DNA of 64,000 nt from Lysobacter capsici (GCF_014779555.2 NZ_CP094357.1:2914001-2978000), one strand, 5' to 3'; counted from the first letter of the stretch, positions 25,974-35,186 are shown. Notes: generated by a model from the letters alone, not told the origin. A program made the numbers and translations.

Positions 25974-28745
25974 ATGAGCATCAATCTCAAGACCCTGATC
26001 AGCAAGCTCGACGACACCTGCCGTCGTTCCGCCGAGCGCGCCGCCAACCTGTGCATGGCGCGCGGCAATTACGAGGTCGATCTGGAGCATCTGTTCCTGG
26101 CCTTGCTCGAACATCCGCAGTGCGATGTCGCCTTGATCGCGCAGCGCAGCGGCATCTCGGTGGATTCGCTGCGCCGCGATCTGGAAACCGAGATCGGCCG
26201 GTTCAAGACCGGCAACACGCGCACGCCGGTGTTCTCGCCGCACCTGCCGACCTTGTTCGAACACGCCTGGCTGATCGCCTCGCTGGATTCGCAGACCAGC
26301 CGCATTCGCAGCGGCCATCTGCTGCTCGCGCTGTTGACCGAGCCGGGGCTGGCGCAGCTGGCGCTGCGCGGTTCTGCGCAGTTCGTGCGGATCAAGCGCG
26401 ACGAACTCAAGCACGACTTCGCCAAGCTCACCGCCGGTTCGTCCGAGGCCGGCGACGGCGTGCGTTTCGCCGATGCCGAACATCCGCAAGGCGACCAGGC
26501 GCAGGGCGACGCCGCCACCGCCGCCGATGCGGCGCAACAGGGCGGGCTGTCGAAAACCCCGGCCCTGGATCAGTTCACCACCAACCTGACCCAGCGCGCT
26601 CGTGACGGTCATCTCGATCCGGTGGTCGGCCGCGAATCGGAGATCCGCCAGGTCGTCGACATCCTGCTGCGGCGCCGCCAGAACAACCCGATCCTCACCG
26701 GCGAAGCCGGCGTCGGCAAGACCGCGGTGGTCGAAGGCCTGGCGCTGCGCATCGCCGAAAAGGACGTGCCGCAGGTGCTGCAGGGCGTGGAGCTGCACAC
26801 CCTCGACATGGGCCTGTTGCAGGCCGGCGCCAGCGTCAAGGGCGAATTCGAGAATCGTTTGAAGAACGTGATCGACGAGGTCAAGAAGAGCACGCATCCG
26901 ATCATCCTGTTCATCGACGAGGCGCACACCATGATCGGCGCCGGTGGACAGGCCGGGCAGAGCGATGCGGCCAACCTGCTCAAGCCGGCGTTGGCGCGCG
27001 GCGAACTGCGCACGATCGCGGCGACCACCTGGGGCGAGTACAAGAAATACTTCGAGAAGGACGCCGCGCTGGCGCGGCGCTTCCAGGTGGTCAAGGTCGA
27101 GGAACCCAGCGAGCCGATCGCCGCGGCGATGCTGCGCGGGCTGGTGCCGTTGATGGAGAAACACTTCAACATCCGCGTGCTCGACGAAGCGATCACCGAA
27201 GCCGTGCGCCTGTCGCATCGCTACATCAGCGGACGGCAGTTGCCGGACAAGGCGGTCAGCGTGCTCGACACCGCCTGCGCCAAGGTCGCGCTCGGGCAGA
27301 GCGCGACGCCGGCGATCATCGAGGACACGCGCAAGCACATCGATCGCCTGAGCGCCGAGCTGGGCGCGCTGCATCGCGAAGCCGCGTCGGGCGCCATGCA
27401 CGACGAACGCGTGGTCGAGCTCGAGTCGCAGCTGGAACAGTCGCGCAAGGTGCTGGCCGACAACGAGGCGCGGTTGTTGCAGGAAACCGAGCTGGCGCAG
27501 CGCATTCAGGCCCTGCGCGGCGAACTCGAAGTCGCAGCCACGGCCGCAGCCGCGGATGGCGCTGCCGCCACGGCCGTGCCGGCGGCAGACGATGCCAAGC
27601 CCGCCGCCAAGGCCGCCAAGGGCAAGGGCAAAGCAGCCGCGAAATCCGTCGACCCCAAGCACCAGGAAGTCAACGACCTGGTCGCGCAATTGCGAGCATT
27701 GCAAGGCGAAACCCCGATGGTGCCGTTGCAGGTCGACGGCACCGTGGTCGCCGAGATCGTCTCGGCCTGGACCGGCGTGCCGCTGGGCCGGATGATCAAG
27801 GACGAGATCCGCACCGTGCGCAACCTCGCGCCGATGCTGGCCGAGCGGGTGATGGGCCAGGACCACGCGCTCGAAGCGGTGGCCCAGCGCGTGCGCACCG
27901 CCAGCGCCAAGCTCGAAGACCCCAACAAGCCGCGCGGTGTGTTCATGTTCGTCGGCCCGTCCGGCGTGGGCAAGACCGAGACCGCGCTCGCGCTGGCCGA
28001 CATCCTCTACGGCGGCGAGCGCAAGCTGGTCACCATCAACATGAGCGAGTACCAGGAAGCGCACAGCGTGTCCGGGTTGAAAGGCTCGCCGCCGGGTTAT
28101 GTCGGTTACGGCGAGGGCGGCGTGCTGACCGAGGCGGTGCGGCGCCAGCCCTACAGCGTGGTGCTGCTCGATGAGGTCGAGAAGGCGCATCCGGACGTGC
28201 TGGAGATGTTCTTCCAGGTGTTCGACAAGGGCATGATGGACGACGCCGAAGGCCGCGAAATCGACTTCCGCAACACGCTGATCATCCTGACCTCGAACGT
28301 GGGTTCCTCGCAGATCATGCAGGCCGCGCTCAACAAGCCGGCCGAGGAGATTCCCAAGGCCGACGAACTCGCCGACGCCTTGCGTCCGGTACTGATGAAG
28401 TCGTTCAAGCCGGCGTTCCTGGGGCGCCTGAAAGTGGTGCCGTACTACCCGATTTCCGACGACGTGCTGGCGCAGATCATCGCGCTCAAGCTGCGCCGCA
28501 TCCGCGACCGGGTCGCGGCCAACCACAAGGCAGTGTTCGAGTGGGACGACAGCCTGGTCGAGGCGATGCTGCAGCGCTGCACCGAAGTCGATTCGGGCGC
28601 GCGCAACGTCGATCACATCCTCAACGGCACTTTGCTGCCGGAGATCGCCGAGTCGGTGCTGGCGCGGATGGCCGAGGGCAGCAAGATCGAGAAAATCAAG
28701 GTCAGCGCGGCCAAGAACGGCGAGTTCAAGTACAAGATCGCCTGA
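25974..28745 (+). CDS. clpV: T6SS sheath-recycling AAA+ ATPase ClpV (TssH)
   Basis: 923 residues. ClpV disassembles the contracted TssBC sheath using ATP. The N-terminal Clp-N domain (1-150) has the ClpV-type opening MSINLKTLISKLDD. Walker A motifs are GEAGVGKT (residue 243) and GPSGVGKT (661); Walker B-type FIDEAHT and LLDEVEKAHPD are also present. Between the two ATPase domains, at about residues 521-560, lies an Ala/Lys-rich low-complexity insertion not usual for the family. The gene follows tssG after 122 bases that show no convincing gene. Confidence 0.95.
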   Translation: MSINLKTLISKLDDTCRRSAERAANLCMARGNYEVDLEHLFLALLEHPQCDVALIAQRSGISVDSLRRDLETEIGRFKTGNTRTPVFSPHLPTLFEHAWLIASLDSQTSRIRSGHLLLALLTEPGLAQLALRGSAQFVRIKRDELKHDFAKLTAGSSEAGDGVRFADAEHPQGDQAQGDAATAADAAQQGGLSKTPALDQFTTNLTQRARDGHLDPVVGRESEIRQVVDILLRRRQNNPILTGEAGVGKTAVVEGLALRIAEKDVPQVLQGVELHTLDMGLLQAGASVKGEFENRLKNVIDEVKKSTHPIILFIDEAHTMIGAGGQAGQSDAANLLKPALARGELRTIAATTWGEYKKYFEKDAALARRFQVVKVEEPSEPIAAAMLRGLVPLMEKHFNIRVLDEAITEAVRLSHRYISGRQLPDKAVSVLDTACAKVALGQSATPAIIEDTRKHIDRLSAELGALHREAASGAMHDERVVELESQLEQSRKVLADNEARLLQETELAQRIQALRGELEVAATAAAADGAAATAVPAADDAKPAAKAAKGKGKAAAKSVDPKHQEVNDLVAQLRALQGETPMVPLQVDGTVVAEIVSAWTGVPLGRMIKDEIRTVRNLAPMLAERVMGQDHALEAVAQRVRTASAKLEDPNKPRGVFMFVGPSGVGKTETALALADILYGGERKLVTINMSEYQEAHSVSGLKGSPPGYVGYGEGGVLTEAVRRQPYSVVLLDEVEKAHPDVLEMFFQVFDKGMMDDAEGREIDFRNTLIILTSNVGSSQIMQAALNKPAEEIPKADELADALRPVLMKSFKPAFLGRLKVVPYYPISDDVLAQIIALKLRRIRDRVAANHKAVFEWDDSLVEAMLQRCTEVDSGARNVDHILNGTLLPEIAESVLARMAEGSKIEKIKVSAAKNGEFKYKIA

Positions 28746-28760
28746 TCGCGGCAGGTCGCC

Positions 28761-28788
28761 GCGCCGGGCCGCCTGTGCGGTCCGGCGC
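28761..28788 (+). terminator. Hairpin terminator after clpV
   Basis: A 12-bp stem with one G-U pair (GCGCCGGGCCGC / GCGGTCCGGCGC, loop CTGT) 15 bases past the clpV stop. There is no T-run, so strength is uncertain, but it marks the likely end of the tssB-clpV operon. Confidence 0.5.
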
Positions 28789-29039
28789 AGGGGGCAGGGA
28801 AGGGCGGGACGACGGCAACGGAGGCGGCCTCGCCTGGACCCGCATCCGCGTGCCGCCGGACGGCCAAACCTGTCCCGCCGCGACAGCTGAGACCGGACAG
28901 GGCTATGATCGGCCGGTAAAGGAATCGCCGGCCCCGTTCGCGGGGTCGGAGCCAACGTAGGGGATGCTTCCCGAAGGCCACGCCGCCGTTCACGGCCGCG
29001 GGCAGAAGCGTCGCCCAGGAGACTGCAGGAGGCAGAGCC

Positions 29040-31853
29040 ATGGACGTCCTCGCCACACTACTCAGCGCGCTCAGCGCGCCCCGTCAGCACGAACGCTTGT
29101 TGCGGCTGCATACGTCGCTGGGCCCGGACGTGCTGATCGCCGAATCGCTGGACGGCCGCGAATCGCTGGACGAAGGCGGCTTCCGTTTCGAACTGACCGC
29201 GTTGTCGGTCGATGCGCACCTGGACCTGAGCGAGCTGCTCGGCCAGCCGGTGCGGCTGGAACTGATGACCGCCGATGCGGTCGGCGATCTGCGCTGCTTC
29301 CATGGCCACCTGAGCGCGTTCGAGCGCATCGGTAGCAACGGCGGCCTGGCGCGTTACCGGCTGATCGTCGAGCCGTGGCTGGCGTTCCTGCGCCAGCGCG
29401 TGGATGCGTTCGTGTTCCAGGACATGACCGTGGTCGAGATCGTCGAGTCGCTGTTCGCCGACTATGTCGGCCAGGGCCGTCTGGCGCCGGCCTGGCGCTG
29501 GGATCTGGCCGACCCGTCGGTCTACAGGAAGCGCAGCCTGACCTGCCAGTACGAAGAGTCCGACTACGACTTCCTGCATCGCCTGCTGGCCGAGGAAGGC
29601 ATCCACTACCACGTCGAACACAGCGATCAGGCGCTGGCCGAGGACGGCGCGGACGCCGACGGATCCAGCCTGGGCATGCACACCCTGGTGCTGGCCGATC
29701 ACAACGAGGCCTTCGCCGACCTGGGTTCGATCCGTTTCCATCGCAAGGACATCACCGAACCGGGCGACAGCGTCGAGCACTGGTCGACCGCGCGCCGCTG
29801 GCAGACCGCGCGGCTGCAGCGCAGCAGCTGGGACTACCGCAGCCTGGGCCTGCGTCCGGCCGAGGCCTTGGGCAGCCACTACGGCGAAGTCGCGCCGGAG
29901 GACCAGGACATCGGCGGTCCCTACGCCTATCCTGATCGCGCCACCGGCGAGCGTTACGCGCGTCAGCATCTGGAAGCCTTGCAGGTCTCGGCCGACACCG
30001 TGCAAGGCGCCGGCAGCTGGCGCCGGCTGCGTCCGGGCGGCCGTTTCGTGCTGACCCAGCATCATGCCTACCGCGACGCCGACAGCGGCCGCTTCACCTG
30101 CCTGAGCGTGCGCCATCGCGCCCGCAACAACCTCGGCGCGGAGGTGTTGGACCTGGCCGAAAAGCAGCTCGGCCCGGTCACCTTGGCGGTGCCGGTATTG
30201 CCCGATGCGCTCAGCGGCCTGGCCACGCCCTCGCACGAAGGCTTCGCGCCCGATCTGGGCGAGGCCGGCCCGGCCGTCGGCAACGACGCGGCCGGTGGCG
30301 AAGGTTTCTACCTCAACAGCTTCGACGCCTTGCCCGCCGCGGTGCCGTATCGCAGCCGCACCACCGACGGCCATGGCCTGCGCCTGCATCCCAAGCCGAC
30401 CGTGCACGGCAGCCAGACCGCGATCGTGGTCAGCGACGGCGCGCCGCTGCAGACCGATCGCGATCACCGGATCAAGGTGCAGTTCCCGTGGCAGCGCGGC
30501 GGCGACGCCAGCAACCGCCTGGCGCATCCGTCCGGCGACGACAACGCGCCCGGCCTGGGCCAGGCCTGGACCTGGGTACGCGTGGCCGGTCCGTGGGCCG
30601 GCGACAACTGGGGCGGGGTGATGCTGCCGCGCAAGGGCCAGGAGGTCGTGGTCGCGTTCCTGGAAGGCGATATCGACCGGCCGGTGGTGATCGGCACGGT
30701 CTACAACGGCCGCGGCCAGCTCGACGCCGCCCACAACGATGTCAGCGGCGGCGCCGGCGGCGCCACCGGCAATGCCGCCGCCTGGTTCGAAGGCAACGAA
30801 CACCCGTCGGTGTTCACCGGCTTCAAGACCCAGGCCCTGGCCGAAAGCCAGGGCGGCAGCGGCGGCTACCAGCAATTGAAACTGGACGACACGCCCGGCC
30901 AGGGCCGGGTGCAGGCCAACACCACCCAGCACCTGAGCACCCTGGCGCTGGGCCATCTGAAAGGCGGGGTCGACAACATCCGTGGCCAGGAGCGCGGCTT
31001 CGGCGCCGAGCTGAGCACCCAGGCCGGCGGCGCGCTGCGCGGCGGCGCGGGCCTGCTGCTGACCACCGAGCCGGGCACTCACCACCTGACCGCGACCTTG
31101 GCGCAAGCGCAACTGAGCCTGAGCGAACAGCTGATCCAGACCCTGAGCGAGGCCGCCCAGACCCAACAGGCGATCCTGCCCGACGACCCGAAGGAACTCA
31201 CCGCCCAGACCGCGCTGAAGGCGACCCAGGACACCATGGCCGCGACCCAGACCGGCAGCGCGCCGGGCGAAGGCATCGGCGGCGGCGACGGCAGCGCTCC
31301 GGGCTGGAGCAACCCGTTGCTGCTGGCGAGCAGCCCGAAAGGCATCGTCAGCGTGACCGCGCAGAACCAGGTGTGGGTGTCCGGCACCCAGACCGTACTG
31401 AGCGCCAACCAAGACCTGCAGTGGCTGAGCCAGACCGAAAGCGTACTGGCCGTCGCCGGCGGCATCGCCTTGTTCACCCACGGCGGCGAAGCGCCGAGCG
31501 GCAAACCGAACCAGGAGCGCGGCATCGCCCTGCATGCGGCCAAGGGCGCGGTGAGCCTGCGCGCGCACAAGGAGCTGGCGCGCGCCGCGGCCAAGACCAG
31601 CGTCAAGGTCGCCAGTACCCAGGCCGATGTGCAGATCGCCGCGCCGAGCAAACGCCTGCTGGCAACCGCGGCGGGAGCCTATCTCAAGCTCGAAGGCGGC
31701 GATATCGAACTGGGCGCGCCGGGGACGATCGAGTTCAAGGGGACGCAGCGGGAGTTGACAGGGCCGAAGAGCGCTCACAACCCAGTGGTCGAGTTGCCCA
31801 GTGCCGATATGAAACCTTTGACCAAAGCTAAGATGTTCTGGTTCTCAGGCTGA
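29040..31853 (+). CDS. vgrG: VgrG spike protein (vgrG-3) with DUF2345 tail
   Basis: 937 residues; AGGAGG at 29027-29032 fixes ATG 29040. gp27-like region: CQYEESDYDFLHRLLAEEGIHYH. OB-fold: DHRIKVQFPWQRGGD and LPRKGQEVVVAFLEGDIDRP. The DUF2345 beta-helix region ends with YLKLEGGDIELGAPG. No extra enzymatic domain. It is separated from clpV by 294 bases containing a hairpin and probably a promoter, and heads a third cargo island (31884-34593), 30 bases before the effector gene. Confidence 0.93.
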   Translation: MDVLATLLSALSAPRQHERLLRLHTSLGPDVLIAESLDGRESLDEGGFRFELTALSVDAHLDLSELLGQPVRLELMTADAVGDLRCFHGHLSAFERIGSNGGLARYRLIVEPWLAFLRQRVDAFVFQDMTVVEIVESLFADYVGQGRLAPAWRWDLADPSVYRKRSLTCQYEESDYDFLHRLLAEEGIHYHVEHSDQALAEDGADADGSSLGMHTLVLADHNEAFADLGSIRFHRKDITEPGDSVEHWSTARRWQTARLQRSSWDYRSLGLRPAEALGSHYGEVAPEDQDIGGPYAYPDRATGERYARQHLEALQVSADTVQGAGSWRRLRPGGRFVLTQHHAYRDADSGRFTCLSVRHRARNNLGAEVLDLAEKQLGPVTLAVPVLPDALSGLATPSHEGFAPDLGEAGPAVGNDAAGGEGFYLNSFDALPAAVPYRSRTTDGHGLRLHPKPTVHGSQTAIVVSDGAPLQTDRDHRIKVQFPWQRGGDASNRLAHPSGDDNAPGLGQAWTWVRVAGPWAGDNWGGVMLPRKGQEVVVAFLEGDIDRPVVIGTVYNGRGQLDAAHNDVSGGAGGATGNAAAWFEGNEHPSVFTGFKTQALAESQGGSGGYQQLKLDDTPGQGRVQANTTQHLSTLALGHLKGGVDNIRGQERGFGAELSTQAGGALRGGAGLLLTTEPGTHHLTATLAQAQLSLSEQLIQTLSEAAQTQQAILPDDPKELTAQTALKATQDTMAATQTGSAPGEGIGGGDGSAPGWSNPLLLASSPKGIVSVTAQNQVWVSGTQTVLSANQDLQWLSQTESVLAVAGGIALFTHGGEAPSGKPNQERGIALHAAKGAVSLRAHKELARAAAKTSVKVASTQADVQIAAPSKRLLATAAGAYLKLEGGDIELGAPGTIEFKGTQRELTGPKSAHNPVVELPSADMKPLTKAKMFWFSG

Positions 31854-31883
31854 GTCGGTAATCAACTACAAGGACGTTGAATC

Positions 31884-33989
31884 ATGGAATTAATTCTGTT
31901 CCCGGTGCGGAATCTTGCGGTCGGCGCCGCACCGACGACGCTGGCGGATATGATCAACTACGCTGCCGCCGCTGGCTCCGGGACGTTTCCGGTCGCGCAG
32001 AACCACTATTGGCACGGCGGACTGCACTTCAAGACGCCGCCCGCGACGGCGACGGGCGGCTTCGCGGTGCAGGCCGTAACGCGCGGCAGAATCGTTGCAT
32101 ACCGACTCAACGACGACTGGCAATCCTATGAGCCGGTTCCAGGGACGACACACAAATTTTCATCGAGCTTCGTGTTGATCAAACATGACCTTGAGCATAA
32201 CTATCGCCCCGATCCTTCTCCCACCGGGGTGAACGAAAAGCTTTTCAGCAAGTATCGTTTCTATTCGTTGTACATGAACCTGTTGCCAAAAGCCCAGTTG
32301 GAAACGAAGTCGCGGCTACCCTGGTTCTTGTGTTCCGACAGGCTCGATCCCGCGGTCCCCGTCGGCAAGCGGGGCATGGAGGGAGTCTATCAAGACACCA
32401 AGAACGGAATGATTCGCTTGCAGATCGGCGCGCACTCTCATTGGGTGCCACGTAATCTCGTCGCGACACGAACGGTCGCGGGCGCGTTGAAGTATTACCT
32501 GACCGATCCGCTGGGCTTTAGTTACAACCGCGACCCATCGACATTGAAGCCCGGGATCCGCACCAATACCGTGGTTCCCTGCAATATAAGGGTCGAGGCT
32601 GGCGACATTATCGGCTATCCGGGCGGCGTGACCGTCGCAGGAGCCTTCATCGACGAACTTCTGCATTTCGAAACGTTCGTTCGTGACGCCGATATCGGCT
32701 TTGCCGACAACAGTCCGACCTATATCTATGCAGGCAACAAGACCCGGTCGGGCAAGATCGCATGCGGAGAGTTCTCGAGGGACTCCAGCACGCCTGCCAC
32801 ACCGCCGGCCGCCGCCACGCCGCCGGTTTGGAGCACGCATTACAACATCAACACCGAGGTGGGCAGCACATCGTCCACGCACTATTTGTTCACTCCACCT
32901 ACGACGACGCTTCCGGGCACCACCACGCTGAAGGTATACAGCGACATGGACTGGAAGCAGGGCCCGAAGCCCTGGCTGTTCTGGCGCGGGTCGCAATTCC
33001 TGAAACCCAATGGCCATGTCGATCACGCGAAGACTCTGCCGACGGCCTCGCAAGCGGAGCGATTGGCGGTAAAACAGCGAACCGAGTGGAGCTCAGGTGA
33101 CTTGCCGGGCCGGTTCGCCGAGCTGCAAACCGGCGAGAGCGGATTGCCGGCCCTCGCCGCAGCAGAGTTCACGAAATTCATCGCTCATGTGCGATCGCAG
33201 TGCTTCTGGGAGCAAGTTCCTGGCTTGCCCGCTCCCAACACCGTGTGGCATCCCAACCCGTTGTATTTCCTCGCCCAGTTGCGACGATGCCTGCTGCCTT
33301 TCCATCACGTCGAGCCGGCTGCGTTCAATCGATTGGCGCAACGCACTTTTACCGAGTCGCTGCATTTGCTGGATGAGCGAGATCAGGAAATCGTCGCCAT
33401 GGGTCCGGCCATGCAGGCCAGATTCCTGAGATGGTTCGGTTATTCCTCGTCGTCTCCGCCGCTGGTGGCCAGCACGCTGGTGGCAATGAGCCATAACGCG
33501 CCCACTCCGATTCCACACGTGGCGAATCTGGCCGGGGCGGTCGCGCATGTGCGCGCGGTGATCAGGAAAAGCAAAGCCGCATTCCAAAGCAGCCTGCGCA
33601 ACAAGAATTTGATGCGCGGTTTCTCGGTCGCCGATTACGAGAGGACCTATGCTTACGTATATGGAACGGATATCGCTTCAAAGCATATTCACCTTTGCCA
33701 CGCGTTCCTTGGCACCATGGCGCCGATCAACAATTCCGTGCCCCTGAACTGGAACAATGTGGTGAACACGCTGCTGCATGAATGCTCGCATTTCACGGAT
33801 ATGGGGGGGTTGAAAGACCTCTCCTATACGGATTCGACCGGTGCTAACGTTGGTCCGTACGGCGTTGGCGATTGTGTAAAAATGGCTCAACAATTCCCCA
33901 GCGCCGCATTGCTGAATGCTGATAATTTCTCGTTTTTCATGACGGATGGTATGAATGGAACGGCAGATCGCTTCACCTATTTGGATTAG
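31884..33989 (+). CDS. T6SS cargo: M23-like module fused to an M35 (aspzincin) metallopeptidase
   Basis: 701 residues, no signal peptide. Residues 1-270 hold a divergent M23-like module that matches the second half of the 6213 product: WHGG (43-46), GRIVAY, FVLIKH, YSLYMNLL (127-134), then GDIIGYPG and LLHFE (H261). Canonical metal ligands are altered (HGGLH for HxxxD; LLH for HxH), so it may be structural. The C-terminal ~200 residues are an M35 lysine-specific-type metallopeptidase: HECSH (632-636), third ligand D645 nine residues later in GLKDLSY, then YG and NADNFSFF. M35 enzymes cut proteins, so the target may be envelope proteins. It follows vgrG-3 with an AAGGAC site and is visibly less GC-rich than neighbouring genes. 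Confidence 0.8.
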   Translation: MELILFPVRNLAVGAAPTTLADMINYAAAAGSGTFPVAQNHYWHGGLHFKTPPATATGGFAVQAVTRGRIVAYRLNDDWQSYEPVPGTTHKFSSSFVLIKHDLEHNYRPDPSPTGVNEKLFSKYRFYSLYMNLLPKAQLETKSRLPWFLCSDRLDPAVPVGKRGMEGVYQDTKNGMIRLQIGAHSHWVPRNLVATRTVAGALKYYLTDPLGFSYNRDPSTLKPGIRTNTVVPCNIRVEAGDIIGYPGGVTVAGAFIDELLHFETFVRDADIGFADNSPTYIYAGNKTRSGKIACGEFSRDSSTPATPPAAATPPVWSTHYNINTEVGSTSSTHYLFTPPTTTLPGTTTLKVYSDMDWKQGPKPWLFWRGSQFLKPNGHVDHAKTLPTASQAERLAVKQRTEWSSGDLPGRFAELQTGESGLPALAAAEFTKFIAHVRSQCFWEQVPGLPAPNTVWHPNPLYFLAQLRRCLLPFHHVEPAAFNRLAQRTFTESLHLLDERDQEIVAMGPAMQARFLRWFGYSSSSPPLVASTLVAMSHNAPTPIPHVANLAGAVAHVRAVIRKSKAAFQSSLRNKNLMRGFSVADYERTYAYVYGTDIASKHIHLCHAFLGTMAPINNSVPLNWNNVVNTLLHECSHFTDMGGLKDLSYTDSTGANVGPYGVGDCVKMAQQFPSAALLNADNFSFFMTDGMNGTADRFTYLD

Positions 33990-34593
33990 CCGCGGACTCG
34001 TTCTTTTTCTGCTTCTTTCGTTCGCCGAGGGTTCTATGGCTGCCACTGAATACGCTGACCGGGTTCCCGCTTTGACGGAGTTGGCAACGCCGAAAAGCGG
34101 TGGTGCATACACTGAGCGCAGCTATAAAAGCCCACTCGTCGCCGAGCTGGTCTTGGGCGAGGAAAAGGAAGTGTTGACCTTTTGTGCTCGGATCCGCAAT
34201 GAGACGTCGTTCGCGTGGTTCGTTCCGCGCCACGACTATTTCACGCGAGGCAGCTTCCACATCTACGACACGAAGGGCATTCGGCTCGCCACGTATCCCG
34301 ACTATCAGGGAATCGGCCGATTGAAGCTGAGTGACGATATGTTCGGCGAGATCAAGCCGGGTGGAGCGACCGATATCGTTGCCCGCCTGCCGCTGCAAGA
34401 GGTGCTGGCGCAGGTCCATGGCGAAGAATTTATGGTGCAATTCATCAATGGCGCCGTCCCACCCGGGCTGGTAGAGCAGTTCATGAATCAACGTCAGGAG
34501 TTGGTGTCGATCGCGCTCTCTTCGAAGCGGGTACGCGCGCGTTGTACCAAGCAGGGTGACGAATATCGATGTACATTCTCCCCCGAGGGCTGA
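33955..34593 (+). CDS. Exported protein, candidate immunity for the M35 effector
   Basis: 212 residues. A hydrophobic signal peptide (GLVLFLLLSFAEGSMA) is followed by a cleavage-like AATE, so the product is probably periplasmic. The mature part is a single domain with FCARIRNETSFAWFVPRHDYF and a C-terminal pair of cysteines (ARCTKQGDEYRC). No family recognised. Its start lies inside the last 35 bases of the effector gene, in another frame, so expression is tightly coupled. Effector in the cytoplasm of the sender plus exported partner is the usual arrangement for periplasm-acting toxin and immunity. Confidence 0.6.
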   Translation: MERQIASPIWISRGLVLFLLLSFAEGSMAATEYADRVPALTELATPKSGGAYTERSYKSPLVAELVLGEEKEVLTFCARIRNETSFAWFVPRHDYFTRGSFHIYDTKGIRLATYPDYQGIGRLKLSDDMFGEIKPGGATDIVARLPLQEVLAQVHGEEFMVQFINGAVPPGLVEQFMNQRQELVSIALSSKRVRARCTKQGDEYRCTFSPEG

Positions 34594-35186
34594 CGAGAAC
34601 CGAAAGAAGCTCCGGCATCAGGGACGTTCGTCTCGTCTAAAATTAACGTGCAAAAATGCATGGCGCAGATAAAAAACCAAGAAGGCGCTGATGCTGCTCG
34701 CAGAGCAGTTCACATGCGTCGGCGGAGCCGTTGCGGCTCCGGCGTTGATCACCGATCCGCAAGCTTCGGCGTATGCGGCCCTAAAAAAAGCACTATCAAG
34801 ACCCGCTGATACAGTCCGATATAAATCCGGATTATGTGCTGAGCGCCATGGCGCATATGCCCGTGTCGAAGACCGATCGGATAGGGTATCACCCGCGGCG
34901 GAGACCTACCCGACAAGATGTGCGTCCCAATCGGTTTGCGCGGGATGCCGGCTGAGTCTGATCGTCGTGACGACCGCGCTCGATCCAGATCTCCTGGCCG
35001 CCGGGTGAGGCAGCTTCAGCACGCGGTTCCCGCATCGGGCACGGCTTGCGCTGTACGTGTGATCGCGCCGATCAATAACCGGAATCGGCGCGGCCGTTAG
35101 CGCTTATCGCACCCGCAGGACCAACGCGCCCGGTCCGCGCATCGAGCGAGGGCGGGCAGTCGTCGGCGATCCCGATCGAATCGGGT
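34594..35186. other. Intergenic region with a gene remnant
   Basis: No intact gene. A lower-GC patch (about 34600-34860) contains the frameshifted remnant listed separately. From 34956 to 35186 I see nothing beyond a weak 6-bp inverted repeat (CCCGAT/ATCGGG, 35171-35185) right after the mqo stop. Confidence 0.5.
34682..34955 (+). pseudogene. Frameshifted remnant of an unrecognised gene
   Basis: Two frames join into one plausible protein if a single A is removed from the run of seven A at 34783-34789. The first part reads KKALMLLAEQF ... ITDPQASAYAALKK, the second HYQDPLIQSDINPDY, LSAMAHMPVSKTDRIGYHP and ends PNRFARDAG before TGA at 34953-34955. The 5' end is also disrupted at a run of six A (34671-34676) and there is no ribosome site. 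I do not recognise the family. It lies directly downstream of the third T6SS cargo pair, so it may be a decayed effector or immunity gene. Confidence 0.4.

Noticed and set aside
34781-34790. Programmed -1 frameshift at the A7 run
   Set aside because: The two halves of the remnant need a +1 shift (or loss of one A); a -1 shift leads to a different frame.
35171-35185. Terminator after mqo
   Set aside because: Only a 6-bp stem and no T-run.
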